DNA of 64,000 bases from Flavobacterium sp. AED (GTDB lineage Bacteria > Bacteroidota > Bacteroidia > Flavobacteriales > Flavobacteriaceae), in NCBI RefSeq assembly GCF_000812945.1, contig NZ_JSYM01000001.1, positions 186,001-250,000 of the forward strand. The letters are read 5' to 3'. The position numbers and the translations under genes are program-made. How positions within the stretch are numbered: the first letter of the stretch is position 1; every line of letters starts with the position of its first letter. Below the pieces are notes generated by a model. The model was given only the letters and a program-made list of their open reading frames with translations, made no database searches and had not been told where the DNA came from. Below, in pieces: positions 17,601 through 26,381 of the stretch.

Positions 17601-17985
17601 ATTGTGTTGGTTTTGTGATTGAAAGATACTAATTTTTTTACAAATATTGTTTTGTTAAACGAAAGGTTCTTACGGTACTGAGGCTTTTTTGCGTGAGGGA
17701 TAAAAGTGGAAATCCTTTTATGAAGTGCAACGGAATAAAAGATTACAACGGATAGCCCGACCCGATTTTTTCAGCGGGTCACGCCCAAATTGTGAATAGT
17801 AAAAGCAGTAATGGTATTTGTTATCGGTTAATTTTTAAATAAAAAAGGTAGTGGACTTTGCAAAAAACTTTGCGAACTTTGCGGTCAAATAATAGAATAT
17901 GAAATGTGCCTAACGCAAGTTCGAAATAAACACCAAATGGTTATGCAAATCACCTATTCTTTTAAAAAACAAATATAAACTACGT
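17601..17985. other. Intergenic region upstream of recombinase, with repeat element
   Basis: 385 bases between divergent genes. It contains copy 1 of the structured dispersed repeat (17691-17786), listed separately, and a run of three ACTTTGC words at 17855, 17867 and 17876. No ORF could be supported. An AAAAACAAATATAAAC stretch precedes the next gene. Confidence 0.6.
17691..17786 (+). repeat. Structured dispersed repeat, copy 1
   Basis: Begins GCGTGAGGGATAAAAGTGG, has AATCCTTTT, a variable middle, AAAAGATTACAACGGATAGC, a GACCCG/CGGGTC hairpin (17759-17764 with 17775-17780), and ends TCACGC complementary to its start. It shares the constant frame of copies at 40534, 43976 and 61235. Possibly a Flavo-1-type RNA; not tested. 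Confidence 0.7.
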
Positions 17986-18426
17986 ATGAAAATAAATCCA
18001 AAAAACGGAATTGACAAGCTCATTTTCGGAATGAAACAAAATGATGTTACCGCTATTTACGGCAAACCAGACAGGAATTACAAGGACGAAGATGATAATG
18101 TGATTTTTGCCTACAATAAACTTAAAATGCGTTTGACTTTCTATGTAGAGGAAGATTTCAAATTAGGGTATATCGTGGCTTCGAGTCCGGAACTGGAGTT
18201 GTTTGGGAATAAAGTGATCAACAGAAAAATCAGTGACGTCAAAAAAGATTTGGCTGCCAAAGGAATTACTAAATTTACTCAGGAAGAATTCGACACGTTC
18301 GAAAACTATTTTAATGAGGAAAACTGGATCATCTTTCAAACGGAATTTGATGAGGTTGTGAAATTTGAGATTGGCGCGATTATCAATCAAAAAGATGAAT
18401 TTGACTGGAAATTCGGAAAGAAATAA
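17986..18426 (+). CDS. Conserved hypothetical protein with FGM-x-ExDV-type N-terminus
   Basis: A 146-residue soluble protein, no signal peptide. The N-terminal LIFGMKQNDVTAIYGKPDRN resembles the start of many small proteins in which FGMsxxEVxxilGkPd forms a SmpA/OmlA-like helix-turn. The rest alternates beta strands (LKMRLTFYVEEDFKLGYIV) with acidic helices. Function unknown. It converges on the cyclophilin gene with a shared terminator and sits next to the recombinase island, so it may be flanking core DNA. Confidence 0.7.
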   Translation: MKINPKNGIDKLIFGMKQNDVTAIYGKPDRNYKDEDDNVIFAYNKLKMRLTFYVEEDFKLGYIVASSPELELFGNKVINRKISDVKKDLAAKGITKFTQEEFDTFENYFNEENWIIFQTEFDEVVKFEIGAIINQKDEFDWKFGKK

Positions 18427-18546
18427 TAGGCTAAGATTTATAACGTGCAGCAGCTGTTTTGGATGTTAAAAACTTAAGTGGACTAGGATTAGATTTAAAA
18501 CATAGAAGGAATATAAGTTCATGTAAGACTTAAAAATAGAAGCGCA

Positions 18547-18587
18547 TAAAAAACCCGACAGGATATTAAAACTTGTCGGGTTTTTTT
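18547..18587. terminator. Bidirectional terminator
   Basis: AACCCGACA (18552-18560) pairs with TGTCGGGTT (18574-18582), with A-run before and T-run after, between convergent genes. Confidence 0.85.
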
Positions 18588-18606
18588 ATGGAATACTTTT
18601 TACAAC

Positions 18607-19821
18607 TTATTGTTTTGGAGCCGGTTGTTTTTCAAACATTTCCAATTCGAAAACAAGATTTGTATTGGGAGGAATAACACCCCCGGCACCTCTTTGTCCA
18701 TACGCTAAATTTGAAGGGATGAAAATCACTGCTTTGTCTCCAAAAGACAATAGTTTCAATGCTTCTAAAAATCCAGGAATCATTCCTTCTTTTTTGCCCG
18801 CTTCAATAGGAAAGGCTTGGTATCCATTTTGCTCGGCTCTGTTTGCATCGTATTTTCCGTAGGCTTTGCAAACATCTTCATAACTGCTGTCAAATAAGGT
18901 TCCATCCTCAAAATAACCGGCATAATGGAAATAGAAAGTTGTTCCGTCAGCAGGTTTTACACCGCTTCCTTTTTGAACTATTTTATAGGCTAAACCTGAA
19001 GCTGTAGTTGTAGCAGTTGCTTTTGCCGTTTTTAAATAATCTGTTTTTGCAGTGATAACACTACCGTATTTTTCAAAATACACTTTTTTCTCTTCCGCTT
19101 GAATTGCTGCTTGCTTTTTTTGGTTTTCAGCATCAATTAAGGCTTGTTTCTTCGCGTCTTCGGATTTGTTGCCATAATAGTCTGTGAATACTTTTGGAGC
19201 GTCAAATTGTTTTGCTAAAGCTCCTTTTCTGGTAATGGTAATTTTTGTTATAACATCATCTTGAGCAATCGAGTTTACAACATTCATTCCTTGTGTTACA
19301 TGTCCAAAAATAGTGTGTTTTCCATTCAACCAAGGGGTTTCTTTGTGTGTGATGAAGAATTGGCTTCCATTAGTGGTTGGGCCTGAATTGGCCATAGCCA
19401 AAATACCGCCTTTATCAAATTTCAAATCGGTAAACTCATCCTTGAACGCATATCCCGGACCACCAGAACCGTTTCCGGATGGATCACCACCTTGAATCAT
19501 GAAATCTTTGATAACACGGTGGAATTTCAAACCATCAAAAAATGGTTTTCCTTTTAGTTTTTCATCCGCCACAAATGTATTTTTCCCTTCAGAAAGTGCA
19601 ATGAAGTTAGCTACCGTTACTGGCGTTTTGTTGTATTCCAGTTGAACGGTAATGTCTCCTTTAGTAGTTGAAATAGTGGCGAAAATCCCTTCGATAGCTA
19701 CTGGGGCTTTTACAACTGCTTTGACTGCTGTTACGGGTTTTTTGGCAGAAACTGGTTTCTTAGTTTGGGAATGTACAGTTAACATTCCTAAGAATAATAA
19801 AATTAGAATTTTAAATTTCAT
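18607..19821 (-). CDS. Cyclophilin-FKBP fusion peptidyl-prolyl isomerase (secreted)
   Basis: A 404-residue exported protein with two isomerase domains. After the signal peptide (MKFKILILLFLGMLTVHSQ) and a Lys/Ala/Val/Pro-rich linker comes a cyclophilin domain (about 45-215) with FFDGLKFHRVIKDFMIQGGD, FKDEFTDL and NGSQFFITH. A charged coiled linker leads to a C-terminal FKBP domain (about 280-400) with YFHYAGYFEDGTLFDSS, IPGFLEALKLL and GAGGVIPPNTNLVFELEM. It probably folds proteins in the periplasm. A paralog follows directly downstream on the strand order, and gldI lies nearby. Confidence 0.93.
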   Translation of the reverse strand: MKFKILILLFLGMLTVHSQTKKPVSAKKPVTAVKAVVKAPVAIEGIFATISTTKGDITVQLEYNKTPVTVANFIALSEGKNTFVADEKLKGKPFFDGLKFHRVIKDFMIQGGDPSGNGSGGPGYAFKDEFTDLKFDKGGILAMANSGPTTNGSQFFITHKETPWLNGKHTIFGHVTQGMNVVNSIAQDDVITKITITRKGALAKQFDAPKVFTDYYGNKSEDAKKQALIDAENQKKQAAIQAEEKKVYFEKYGSVITAKTDYLKTAKATATTTASGLAYKIVQKGSGVKPADGTTFYFHYAGYFEDGTLFDSSYEDVCKAYGKYDANRAEQNGYQAFPIEAGKKEGMIPGFLEALKLLSFGDKAVIFIPSNLAYGQRGAGGVIPPNTNLVFELEMFEKQPAPKQ

Positions 19822-19899
19822 TTTGTAATAAATTAAGGTCTGACTTTTTGTTTTTTAATGTTTTAGGTGCTACTGCGAATTGTGTGGGTTGTATTTTTT

Positions 19900-19980
19900 G
19901 CCACGAATTTCACGAATATTTCACGAATTAATTCATTGATAATTTTCAAGGAATTAGTGTTAATTTGTGGAATTTGTGGC
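19900..19980. repeat. Imperfect 81-bp palindrome, GCCACGAATTTCACG type
   Basis: The left end GCCACGAATTTCACGAAT and the right end AATTTGTGGAATTTGTGGC are near-inverted copies with transitions between arms. It lies in the 222-base gap between the two cyclophilin-FKBP genes. Similar CACGAATT elements are common between Flavobacterium genes. Function unknown. Confidence 0.6.
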
Positions 19981-20043
19981 TAACTTTTTTTACTTTATTT
20001 TGGATTACCCATTGAATTCGTAATAGAACCGTGTTCTATTTAG

Positions 20044-21159
20044 TTATTGTTTCATTAATTCAATTTCAAAAATAATATTGGCATTTGGCGGAATCACTCC
20101 ACCTGCTCCAGCTGGTCCATACGCCAATTTCGACGGGATGAAAAGTACGGCTTTGTCGCCAAAATTTAATTTCTCCAATCCTTCAATGAAACCAGGAATC
20201 ATGCCATCTTTTTTCCCTGCTTGAAAAGGAATAGGTTGGTAGCCGTTTTGAGCAGCTCTGTTTTCATCGTATTTCCCAAAAGTTTTAGCATCATTTTCTA
20301 CACTTGCGTCAAAAAGTTCCCCATCTTCCAGAAAACCTGCGTAATGAATATAAATTGTAGCACCGTTAACGGGTTTTTTACCACCACTTTTTTTAGTGAT
20401 TATATATTGCAATCCAGTTGGTGTTGTTGTTGCTTTGGTTTTTAATGCTGCAAAATAAGCTATTTTTTGGTCTCTAACTGCTTTGTATTTCTCGTCGTAT
20501 ATTCTTTTGTTTTCAGCATCAAGAGCAGCTTTTTTCTTTTGATTTTGAGATTCTACAGAGAAATAATCATTGAATATTTTTACGGCATCAAACTTTTTGG
20601 CCGCTTCACCATTTCGGATGATGGTCACTTTGTTAATGAAGTCGTTTTGCTCAATCTTGTTGACTACATCCATACCTTTTTCTACAACATGTCCAAAAAT
20701 GGTGTGTTTGCCGTCTAGCCAAGGTGTTGCAAGATGCGTAATGAAAAACTGGCTGCTGTTAGTCGCCGGACCGTTATTGGCCATAGCCAAAACACCGCCT
20801 TTGTCAAATTTTAAGTCGGTAAACTCGTCTTTGAATTTATAACCGGTATCTCCAGATCCAGTTCCTAATGGATCTCCCGTTTGTATCATAAATTCTTTGA
20901 TTACTCTATGAAATTTCAAACCGTCGAAAAAAGGTCTTTTTTTAAGATTTTCATTGGTGACAAATTCGTTTTTTCCTTCAGCCAAAGTCACATAATTGGC
21001 TACTGTTATTGGTGCTTTTTCAAAATCTAATTGTACTATGATTTCACCTTTATTGGTTTCAATTTTAGCATATAAACCATCAGGAAGATTGTTATGTTCT
21101 TCTTTGCAAGAATACAATGTGGTTAGTACCAGTAATACGAATAGGAAGCTTTTTTTCAT
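20044..21159 (-). CDS. Cyclophilin-FKBP fusion peptidyl-prolyl isomerase (lipoprotein paralog)
   Basis: A 371-residue paralog of the preceding enzyme but with a lipobox (TLYSCKEE), so it should be membrane-anchored. The cyclophilin domain (about 28-200) has FFDGLKFHRVIKEFMIQTGD and NSSQFFITHLATPWLDGKH; the FKBP domain (about 255-371) has YIHYAGFLEDGELFDAS and GAGGVIPPNANIIFEIEL. The secreted and lipidated pair suggests a division between soluble and anchored chaperones. It lies 85 bases downstream of gldI on the same strand, suggesting a shared envelope-folding cluster. Confidence 0.93.
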   Translation of the reverse strand: MKKSFLFVLLVLTTLYSCKEEHNNLPDGLYAKIETNKGEIIVQLDFEKAPITVANYVTLAEGKNEFVTNENLKKRPFFDGLKFHRVIKEFMIQTGDPLGTGSGDTGYKFKDEFTDLKFDKGGVLAMANNGPATNSSQFFITHLATPWLDGKHTIFGHVVEKGMDVVNKIEQNDFINKVTIIRNGEAAKKFDAVKIFNDYFSVESQNQKKKAALDAENKRIYDEKYKAVRDQKIAYFAALKTKATTTPTGLQYIITKKSGGKKPVNGATIYIHYAGFLEDGELFDASVENDAKTFGKYDENRAAQNGYQPIPFQAGKKDGMIPGFIEGLEKLNFGDKAVLFIPSKLAYGPAGAGGVIPPNANIIFEIELMKQ

Positions 21160-21244
21160 ACGAAGTTAATATTTGTTTTTTTTAAAGGTTGGTGTCGCTA
21201 GTCTTCATTAATGTTTTTGAATCATGGCGATTTCATTGCTGAAT

Positions 21245-21892
21245 TTATTGTGTTATGGTATCTTTTGATTTCGTTTCTGTGGCAACTTCCGGTTTAACCA
21301 CCGGCGCAGCTGCAGGTTGTACTGCATTTTGTTTTTTATATGCAGCTTCCGGCATGAAATCACGTAAAGTCACAATGCAAAGTAAGGGCTGATTAGCACC
21401 TATTTTTTTGTTGTCACCATGATAACCGTAGCCCATGTGTGAGTTGAAAAGGAAGTTTACTTTTTCTTTTTTGTGCATCAATTTGATACCGTCTCTCAAT
21501 CCCATCATGATATTTTGTTTGTCAATATAATATACTTGTGGTCTTAATTCGATTTCGGAATAAATGATATTACCCTTCAAATCTTTGATTTCATAATCAA
21601 AGAATGCGACATCTCCTTTTTTAGGTGTTAGCGTATCCTTTTCATTTTTAAGTGAATAGGAATACCAATATCCTTTGGTCGAAGCAATGAATTTTACTTT
21701 AGGATTTCTTCTGATAACAGCATCGATTTGTCCTTCCTCGCCGGCAATTAATTTTTTATTTCGCGCAATGGATTTCTTCATGAAGGTTCCCGAAGTTTGA
21801 GAAATAGGTCTGCGCGCTTCCTGATGTTGCTTGCAACTTGAAACTAATACCAACAAAAAGAATGCAATGGCGATTAACTTGCTGTTTTTCAT
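21245..21892 (-). CDS. gldI: GldI, gliding-associated peptidyl-prolyl isomerase lipoprotein
   Basis: A 215-residue lipoprotein (lipobox LVSSCKQHQ) with an FKBP-like domain from about 60 to 190: WYSYSLKNEKDTLTPKKGD, VAFFDYEIKDLKGNIIYSE and GMRDGIK-type segment MGLRDGIKLMHKKEKVNFLF, then GYGYHGDNKKIG. GldI of F. johnsoniae is needed for gliding and has this architecture, probably folding secreted motility proteins. The gene starts 3 bases after the DHH-family gene stop, so the two are cotranscribed. The C-terminal tail is Ala/Val/Pro-rich. Confidence 0.92.
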   Translation of the reverse strand: MKNSKLIAIAFFLLVLVSSCKQHQEARRPISQTSGTFMKKSIARNKKLIAGEEGQIDAVIRRNPKVKFIASTKGYWYSYSLKNEKDTLTPKKGDVAFFDYEIKDLKGNIIYSEIELRPQVYYIDKQNIMMGLRDGIKLMHKKEKVNFLFNSHMGYGYHGDNKKIGANQPLLCIVTLRDFMPEAAYKKQNAVQPAAAPVVKPEVATETKSKDTITQ

Positions 21893-21895
21893 GTA

Positions 21896-22900
21896 TTATA
21901 TCGTTATTTTTGTTACTAAATCTTCAAATTTCTTTATGGTTTCTTCCATCGATACTTCTGATTTTCCTCCAGCGGCATTGCGATGTCCACCACCATGGAA
22001 ATGGTCTCTTGCAAATTGATTGACATCAAAATCGCCTTGGGAACGAAAAGAAATCTTGATGATTTTTTCTTCTTTATTTTCGATGAAAATAGCGGTAAAA
22101 AGAATTCCTTTGATGCTTAATCCGTAATTTACAATGCCTTCCGTATCTCCTTTTACATAATCAAAAGCGTTTAATTCATCTTGAGTAAGCGTCGTGTAAG
22201 CGGTTTTATGTTCCGTAATCACTTTCATGTTTTGAAGTGCTCTTCCCAGTAATTGTAAACGTCCATAAGAGCTGTTATCAAATAATAAGGTTGGAATCTC
22301 CGTATTTTCGACACCTAAATCAATTAGTTCAGCAACAATTCTGTGGGTGTTTCCTGTTGTTTTTGGAAAACGAAAAGAACCCGAATCAGTTAGAATTCCG
22401 GTATAAATACAAGTTCCAATTGTTTTGTCGATGTCCTCTTTTTTTCCAAGAAATAAAATGAAGTTATATAACATTTCACAAGTGGAACCAAACGAAGTAT
22501 CTGAATAGGTAAATGTAGCATAATCATCAGGTTTCTGATGATGATCAATCATGATAAAGGGAACTGTTAGTTTTTCTAAAACATTTTCCATTTCGCCTGT
22601 ACGATGCAAAGCATTAAAATCTAAAGTAAAAACCACTTCGGCATCTTCCAATATTTTGGTGCAGTTTTCTTTGTCTTTTTCGTATATTTTGACTGTTTCA
22701 GAACCTGGCATCCAAGCTAAAAAATCAGGGAATTCATTTGGGGAAACCACTACTGGATGGTGGTTATTTTTTAATAAAAAATGATATAATCCTAAAGTTG
22801 AACCCATAGCATCTCCATCAGGACCTCGGTGTGGAATTATGGCAATTTTTTTTGGAGTTGATAATAACAACTGTATCGCTTGAATGTCTTGTATTTTCAT
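21896..22900 (-). CDS. DHH/DHHA1 phosphoesterase (NrnA-like oligoribonuclease/pAp phosphatase)
   Basis: A 334-residue cytoplasmic enzyme with the DHH family motifs IIPHRGPDGDAMGSTLGL (motif I), LDFNALHRTGEM (II), IDHHQKPDDYA (III, the DHH signature) and STCEMLYNF (IV). The C-terminal DHHA1 substrate domain has FARDHFHGGGHRNAAGG. NrnA-type enzymes degrade short oligoribonucleotides and dephosphorylate pAp with Mn2+. The gene lies immediately upstream of gldI in one operon, a linkage common in Flavobacterium but without a known functional reason. Confidence 0.88.
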   Translation of the reverse strand: MKIQDIQAIQLLLSTPKKIAIIPHRGPDGDAMGSTLGLYHFLLKNNHHPVVVSPNEFPDFLAWMPGSETVKIYEKDKENCTKILEDAEVVFTLDFNALHRTGEMENVLEKLTVPFIMIDHHQKPDDYATFTYSDTSFGSTCEMLYNFILFLGKKEDIDKTIGTCIYTGILTDSGSFRFPKTTGNTHRIVAELIDLGVENTEIPTLLFDNSSYGRLQLLGRALQNMKVITEHKTAYTTLTQDELNAFDYVKGDTEGIVNYGLSIKGILFTAIFIENKEEKIIKISFRSQGDFDVNQFARDHFHGGGHRNAAGGKSEVSMEETIKKFEDLVTKITI

Positions 22901-22969
22901 AGTGTGCGAAATTACATTTTTTTAATGTAATGTTGAAATCATTTATATAATTAACAAACTTTTACAATG

Positions 22970-24226
22970 TTACAAAAGCTCGATGTCTTTTGTTTTTACT
23001 TTTTGGTACAAACGGTATTTGGCACCTTTTACAATTTGGGCTTTGTAAATCCCAACAGAACCGGAACTAAAGTAAGCGATAATACAAGCAATACCAATGA
23101 AAACACCACTTTCTATCCCAAAAAGCTCCATTCCCATAACCGTACACGCAATAGGAGTGTGGGTTGCTCCCGAAAAAACAGCGACGAATCCCATTCCTGC
23201 TAAAATTGCAATTGGCAAAGGAATTAGTAGCGATAAAGCACTTCCTAATGTGGCGCCCACAAAGAATAGCGGTGTTACTTCGCCCCCTTTGAATCCTGCG
23301 CCCAGCGTAAATCCGGTGAATAGTATTTTTAACAGAAAATCGTAAGAAGTATTTGGATTTGAAAAGGCATCAACAATCATGGGAACTCCCAAACCGATGT
23401 ATTTAGTAGTTCCAATAAAATAAATTGCTAAAGCAAGGATTATTCCTCCTATAAAAGGACGAAGCGGAGGATAGGATATGTTTTTTGAAAATAAAGCGCC
23501 CCAAAAATGGGTGCTTCGGGAGAATAACATGGCGGCCAAACCAAATAATATACTCGCAAGAATCACCCAAAATAAAGTGGTTAAATTTATTTCGGGAATT
23601 GTAGGAATACTATAATGGGTGTGTTTTACTTCCCAGAATTCAACGGTAAAATAAGCAACGTAAGCGGTTATAAAAGATAATGGAATGCTTTTGAAACTGA
23701 TTTTACTGAAATATAAAACTTCTAAAGCAAAAAGTGCTCCAGCTAAAGGTGTTCCAAAAACCGATGCAAAACCAGCACTGATTCCCAGAATGATTAATGT
23801 CTTTCTATCCGAATTATCAAGGTTGAAAAGTGTAGTGAATTGATCTGAAATTGCGCCTCCCATTTGTACAGCCGTGCCTTCGCGACCTGCAGAACCTCCA
23901 AAAAGATGCGTTAGTAAGGTGCCGATAAGCACTAAAGGCGCCATTTTTAAAGGAATTGTTTTCTGGGGATTTTCATATTCTTCCAGTAATAAATTATTAC
24001 CTTTTACAACATCCTTTCCGTAATAATGATAGCACAAGCCAATAATAAGACCGCCTATTGGCAAGAGCCAAATGAGCCAGTTATTGTGTTCTCTATAGTG
24101 TGTAACCCATTCTAGTGCCACTAAAAAAAATGCGGAAGCTGATCCAGAAAAAATGCCTGTCAAAGCACAAATGAAAATCCATTTGACTGTGACAAGCATT
24201 ATTTTTTTAGCGTTTTCTAAATTCAT
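22970..24226 (-). CDS. ClC-family chloride channel/transporter
   Basis: A 418-residue integral membrane protein with about ten hydrophobic helices. The selectivity motif GSAGREGTAVQMGG contains the gating Glu of GREGP, here GREGT. A later ion-binding region, TGFTLGAGFKGGEVTPLFFVG-like, matches the family GxFxP helix-N site. It lacks CBS domains. ClC proteins exchange or conduct chloride or fluoride. The fluoride-specific (CLC-F) signature is not evident. The loss of the Pro after the gating Glu is a mild departure from the consensus. Confidence 0.88.
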   Translation of the reverse strand: MNLENAKKIMLVTVKWIFICALTGIFSGSASAFFLVALEWVTHYREHNNWLIWLLPIGGLIIGLCYHYYGKDVVKGNNLLLEEYENPQKTIPLKMAPLVLIGTLLTHLFGGSAGREGTAVQMGGAISDQFTTLFNLDNSDRKTLIILGISAGFASVFGTPLAGALFALEVLYFSKISFKSIPLSFITAYVAYFTVEFWEVKHTHYSIPTIPEINLTTLFWVILASILFGLAAMLFSRSTHFWGALFSKNISYPPLRPFIGGIILALAIYFIGTTKYIGLGVPMIVDAFSNPNTSYDFLLKILFTGFTLGAGFKGGEVTPLFFVGATLGSALSLLIPLPIAILAGMGFVAVFSGATHTPIACTVMGMELFGIESGVFIGIACIIAYFSSGSVGIYKAQIVKGAKYRLYQKVKTKDIELL

Positions 24227-24258
24227 TATTGAACGATCAGATTTTTTTGGCTAAAGTA

Positions 24259-24669
24259 TTACAATCCTTCCTGAACTAAAGGTTTTTCTGGAGCTATTGC
24301 TGTAAATTCGATTTCAACCAAATATTCCGGTGCAACTAATTGATTGATTCCGTAAAAACCAGTTGTTGGTTTTATGTCTTTAAAAAATTTGGCGTGAGCC
24401 GTAGCAACCGCTTCAAATGTAGTAACATCAGTAGTGAAAATTCGGGTACGAATGACATCTTTCATGCCTACATTCAAGTCTTCCAGCACTTTTTCTACTC
24501 GTTCTAAAATATTCAGCGTTTGTGCATGCGCATCGTCAGCTTTTACTTTTTCACCGTCTATTATTGCTACTGTTCCTGATACTTCAATGATGTTTCCAAT
24601 ACGTACCGCACGACAATATCCCATTTTATCTTCCCATGGTGAGCCTGTCAATATGTTTTCTCTTTTCAT
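24259..24669 (-). CDS. RidA family enamine/imine deaminase
   Basis: A 136-residue RidA-like protein. GSPWEDKMGYCRAVRIGNIIEVSGT leads to an N-terminal strand pair, followed by QTLNILERVEKVLEDLNVGM and DVIRTRIFTTD, which includes the conserved Arg of the active site, and VAPEYLVEIEFTAI at the C-terminus with the conserved Glu. RidA proteins hydrolyse reactive 2-aminoacrylate enamines or have related roles. It is a slightly longer, YjgH/Rid-subgroup-like variant; substrate unknown. It sits 32 bases upstream of the ClC gene on the same strand. Confidence 0.87.
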   Translation of the reverse strand: MKRENILTGSPWEDKMGYCRAVRIGNIIEVSGTVAIIDGEKVKADDAHAQTLNILERVEKVLEDLNVGMKDVIRTRIFTTDVTTFEAVATAHAKFFKDIKPTTGFYGINQLVAPEYLVEIEFTAIAPEKPLVQEGL

Positions 24670-24935
24670 TTTGTTTGTTTTTAACTGATTTTTAAAATAT
24701 TAGAACCTACATTTAAATTTTGGTATATTTTTTGCAATTTAGAAAAAAATGAGAAATAAAAAACACTGATTTTTAATTAAAAAGTTCAATTTCGAGAAAT
24801 CAATTTTGGAAAATCTTATGATTTAAAATGTAATAAAATTGGAAATTGAATGTTATTAAAGAAAGTGAAATTACGCCATTTTGCGTTTAGTTACCATTGG
24901 TTTTACAAGCAACTGATAAGTTAATATAAAAAGTT

Positions 24936-25541
24936 ATGAAAAGAATTCTATTTTTAATTATTGTTATAGGTATGTCCCTAAGCGGATATGCACAGAATGA
25001 ATTTAGCTCTAAATTTAAAGCAATTCCACCTAAAAATATAAAACCGAAAATAAAAAAAGTAATTCCTCCAAAGGCAGACTTACCAAAAATTACTGCTCCA
25101 AAAGTGATAAAAAAACTAGATGTCCCTTTTGATGTACCAAAAGTCAATTTTGTAAATCCTGAGAAAATTACTAAAAAAGTAGAAAATTTAGAGGTTGTTA
25201 CTTATAAGAAAAATCAAGATTTAGGAACTTTTAAAACGGGTTCTCTTACTGCAAAAGTGAGGTATCGTGACGCCGCTTATGTTGATGGGGATAAGATCAG
25301 AGTGTATTTAAATGATAAGGTAATAGCTTACGAGGTTGTTTTGGATGGCGACTTTAAAGGTTTCGAGATAAAATTAGAAAAAGGGATTAATAAGATTGAT
25401 TTTGAGGCATTGAACGAAGGTTTTGCACCTCCTAATACAGCAGAATTTGAAGTGTATGATGATAAAGGGAAAATTGTTTCTTCCAGTCAATGGAATCTTG
25501 GGACAGATTTTAAAGCAACTTTAATATTAATGAAAGAATAG
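24936..25541 (+). CDS. Secreted protein of unknown function, paralog A
   Basis: A 201-residue protein with signal peptide (MKRILFLIIVIGMSLSGYAQ). After it comes a Pro/Lys-rich segment: KFKAIPPKNIKPKIKKVIPP and ADLPKITAPKVIKKL, which is likely extended. The C-terminal half (about 105-200) is a beta-rich domain (GSLTAKVRYRDAAYVDGDKIRVYLNDKVI, shortened here) ending with EFEVYDDKGKIVSSSQWNLG. It shares layout and motifs with the next gene (EFxVYDDKGxxV...W), so the two are tandem paralogs. No enzyme motif was recognised. The call is limited to secretion and duplication. Confidence 0.8.
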   Translation: MKRILFLIIVIGMSLSGYAQNEFSSKFKAIPPKNIKPKIKKVIPPKADLPKITAPKVIKKLDVPFDVPKVNFVNPEKITKKVENLEVVTYKKNQDLGTFKTGSLTAKVRYRDAAYVDGDKIRVYLNDKVIAYEVVLDGDFKGFEIKLEKGINKIDFEALNEGFAPPNTAEFEVYDDKGKIVSSSQWNLGTDFKATLILMKE

Positions 25542-25660
25542 GATTGTTCTTTTTTTAATTCGATAAATAAATAAAATTAATTTATACTATTTTTGTTGTT
25601 GACACTATGTTTTTAGTTTTAAATTTTTAATAAATATTGATTTATCAATATTCACTTTAT

Positions 25661-26356
25661 ATGAAACAGATTCTTTTTTTTATAATAATTAGTATTGGTA
25701 TTTCTTCAAAAAGCTATAGTCAGGTTGAATTTAGTAAAAAGTTTAAAGCAATTCCACCTATAAATAAAAGTCCGAAGTTTAAAAAAACAATCCCTCCTGA
25801 AACGGATATACCACCAACTTATACTCCAAATGTTTTTAAAAGCCCTGAAATTAAAACCCCTAGTTCCGTATTGAAAATTGGAGAAGTAAGTACTATAAAC
25901 ATGACTCCAAAAAATGATTTTGCTAATCCAGGAGATGTTTATATGGATAAAATGGAAAAGGATTTAGGGAAAACATTGGTCAAAGAAGGATTAAAAGAAG
26001 ATTCAAGACTTTTAGTTAAAATTGATGTCAATTTTGGTGAGATTAGAACGAAATCGAAATTCTTTTTAATTAAATATCGTGATTTTGGACAAATTGATGG
26101 GGATTTAGCCAAAGCTACTATGAATGGAGATGTCGTTCAAGAAAGATTATTGATGAAAGCGAATTATCAAGAATTTAAAATCTTTCTGATTGAAGGAATA
26201 AATACATTCGAAATTGAAGCTTTAAATAGAGGTGCTTTAGGCGGAAATACAGCTGAATTTCAAATTTATGATGACAAAGGACAACTGGTTAAGTCTGATT
26301 ATTGGGAAAATTGGGATGCAGGAGTAAAAGGCAAGTTTGTAATTATTAAAGAATAA
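25661..26356 (+). CDS. Secreted protein of unknown function, paralog B
   Basis: About 231 residues from the ATG at 25661, which gives a signal peptide (MKQILFFIIISIGISSKSYSQ); an upstream in-frame start at 25637 adds eight unlikely residues. It repeats the neighbour's design: KFKAIPPINKSPKFKKTIPP, a variable low-complexity region, then a beta domain with YRDFGQIDGDLAKATMNGD and a C-terminal EFQIYDDKGQLVKSDYW. Divergence in the middle suggests an old tandem duplication. The product is exported, perhaps cell-surface. The function is unknown. Confidence 0.8.
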   Translation: MKQILFFIIISIGISSKSYSQVEFSKKFKAIPPINKSPKFKKTIPPETDIPPTYTPNVFKSPEIKTPSSVLKIGEVSTINMTPKNDFANPGDVYMDKMEKDLGKTLVKEGLKEDSRLLVKIDVNFGEIRTKSKFFLIKYRDFGQIDGDLAKATMNGDVVQERLLMKANYQEFKIFLIEGINTFEIEALNRGALGGNTAEFQIYDDKGQLVKSDYWENWDAGVKGKFVIIKE

Positions 26357-26381
26357 AGCGGAATTGAAAACTGCTGATTTG

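Noticed and set aside
17905..17945. A GCCTAACGCAAGTTCG sequence upstream of the recombinase that looks like an attC R box
   Set aside because: GCCTAAC fits RYYYAAC by chance; no partner box with complementary L/R arms was found within 150 bases.
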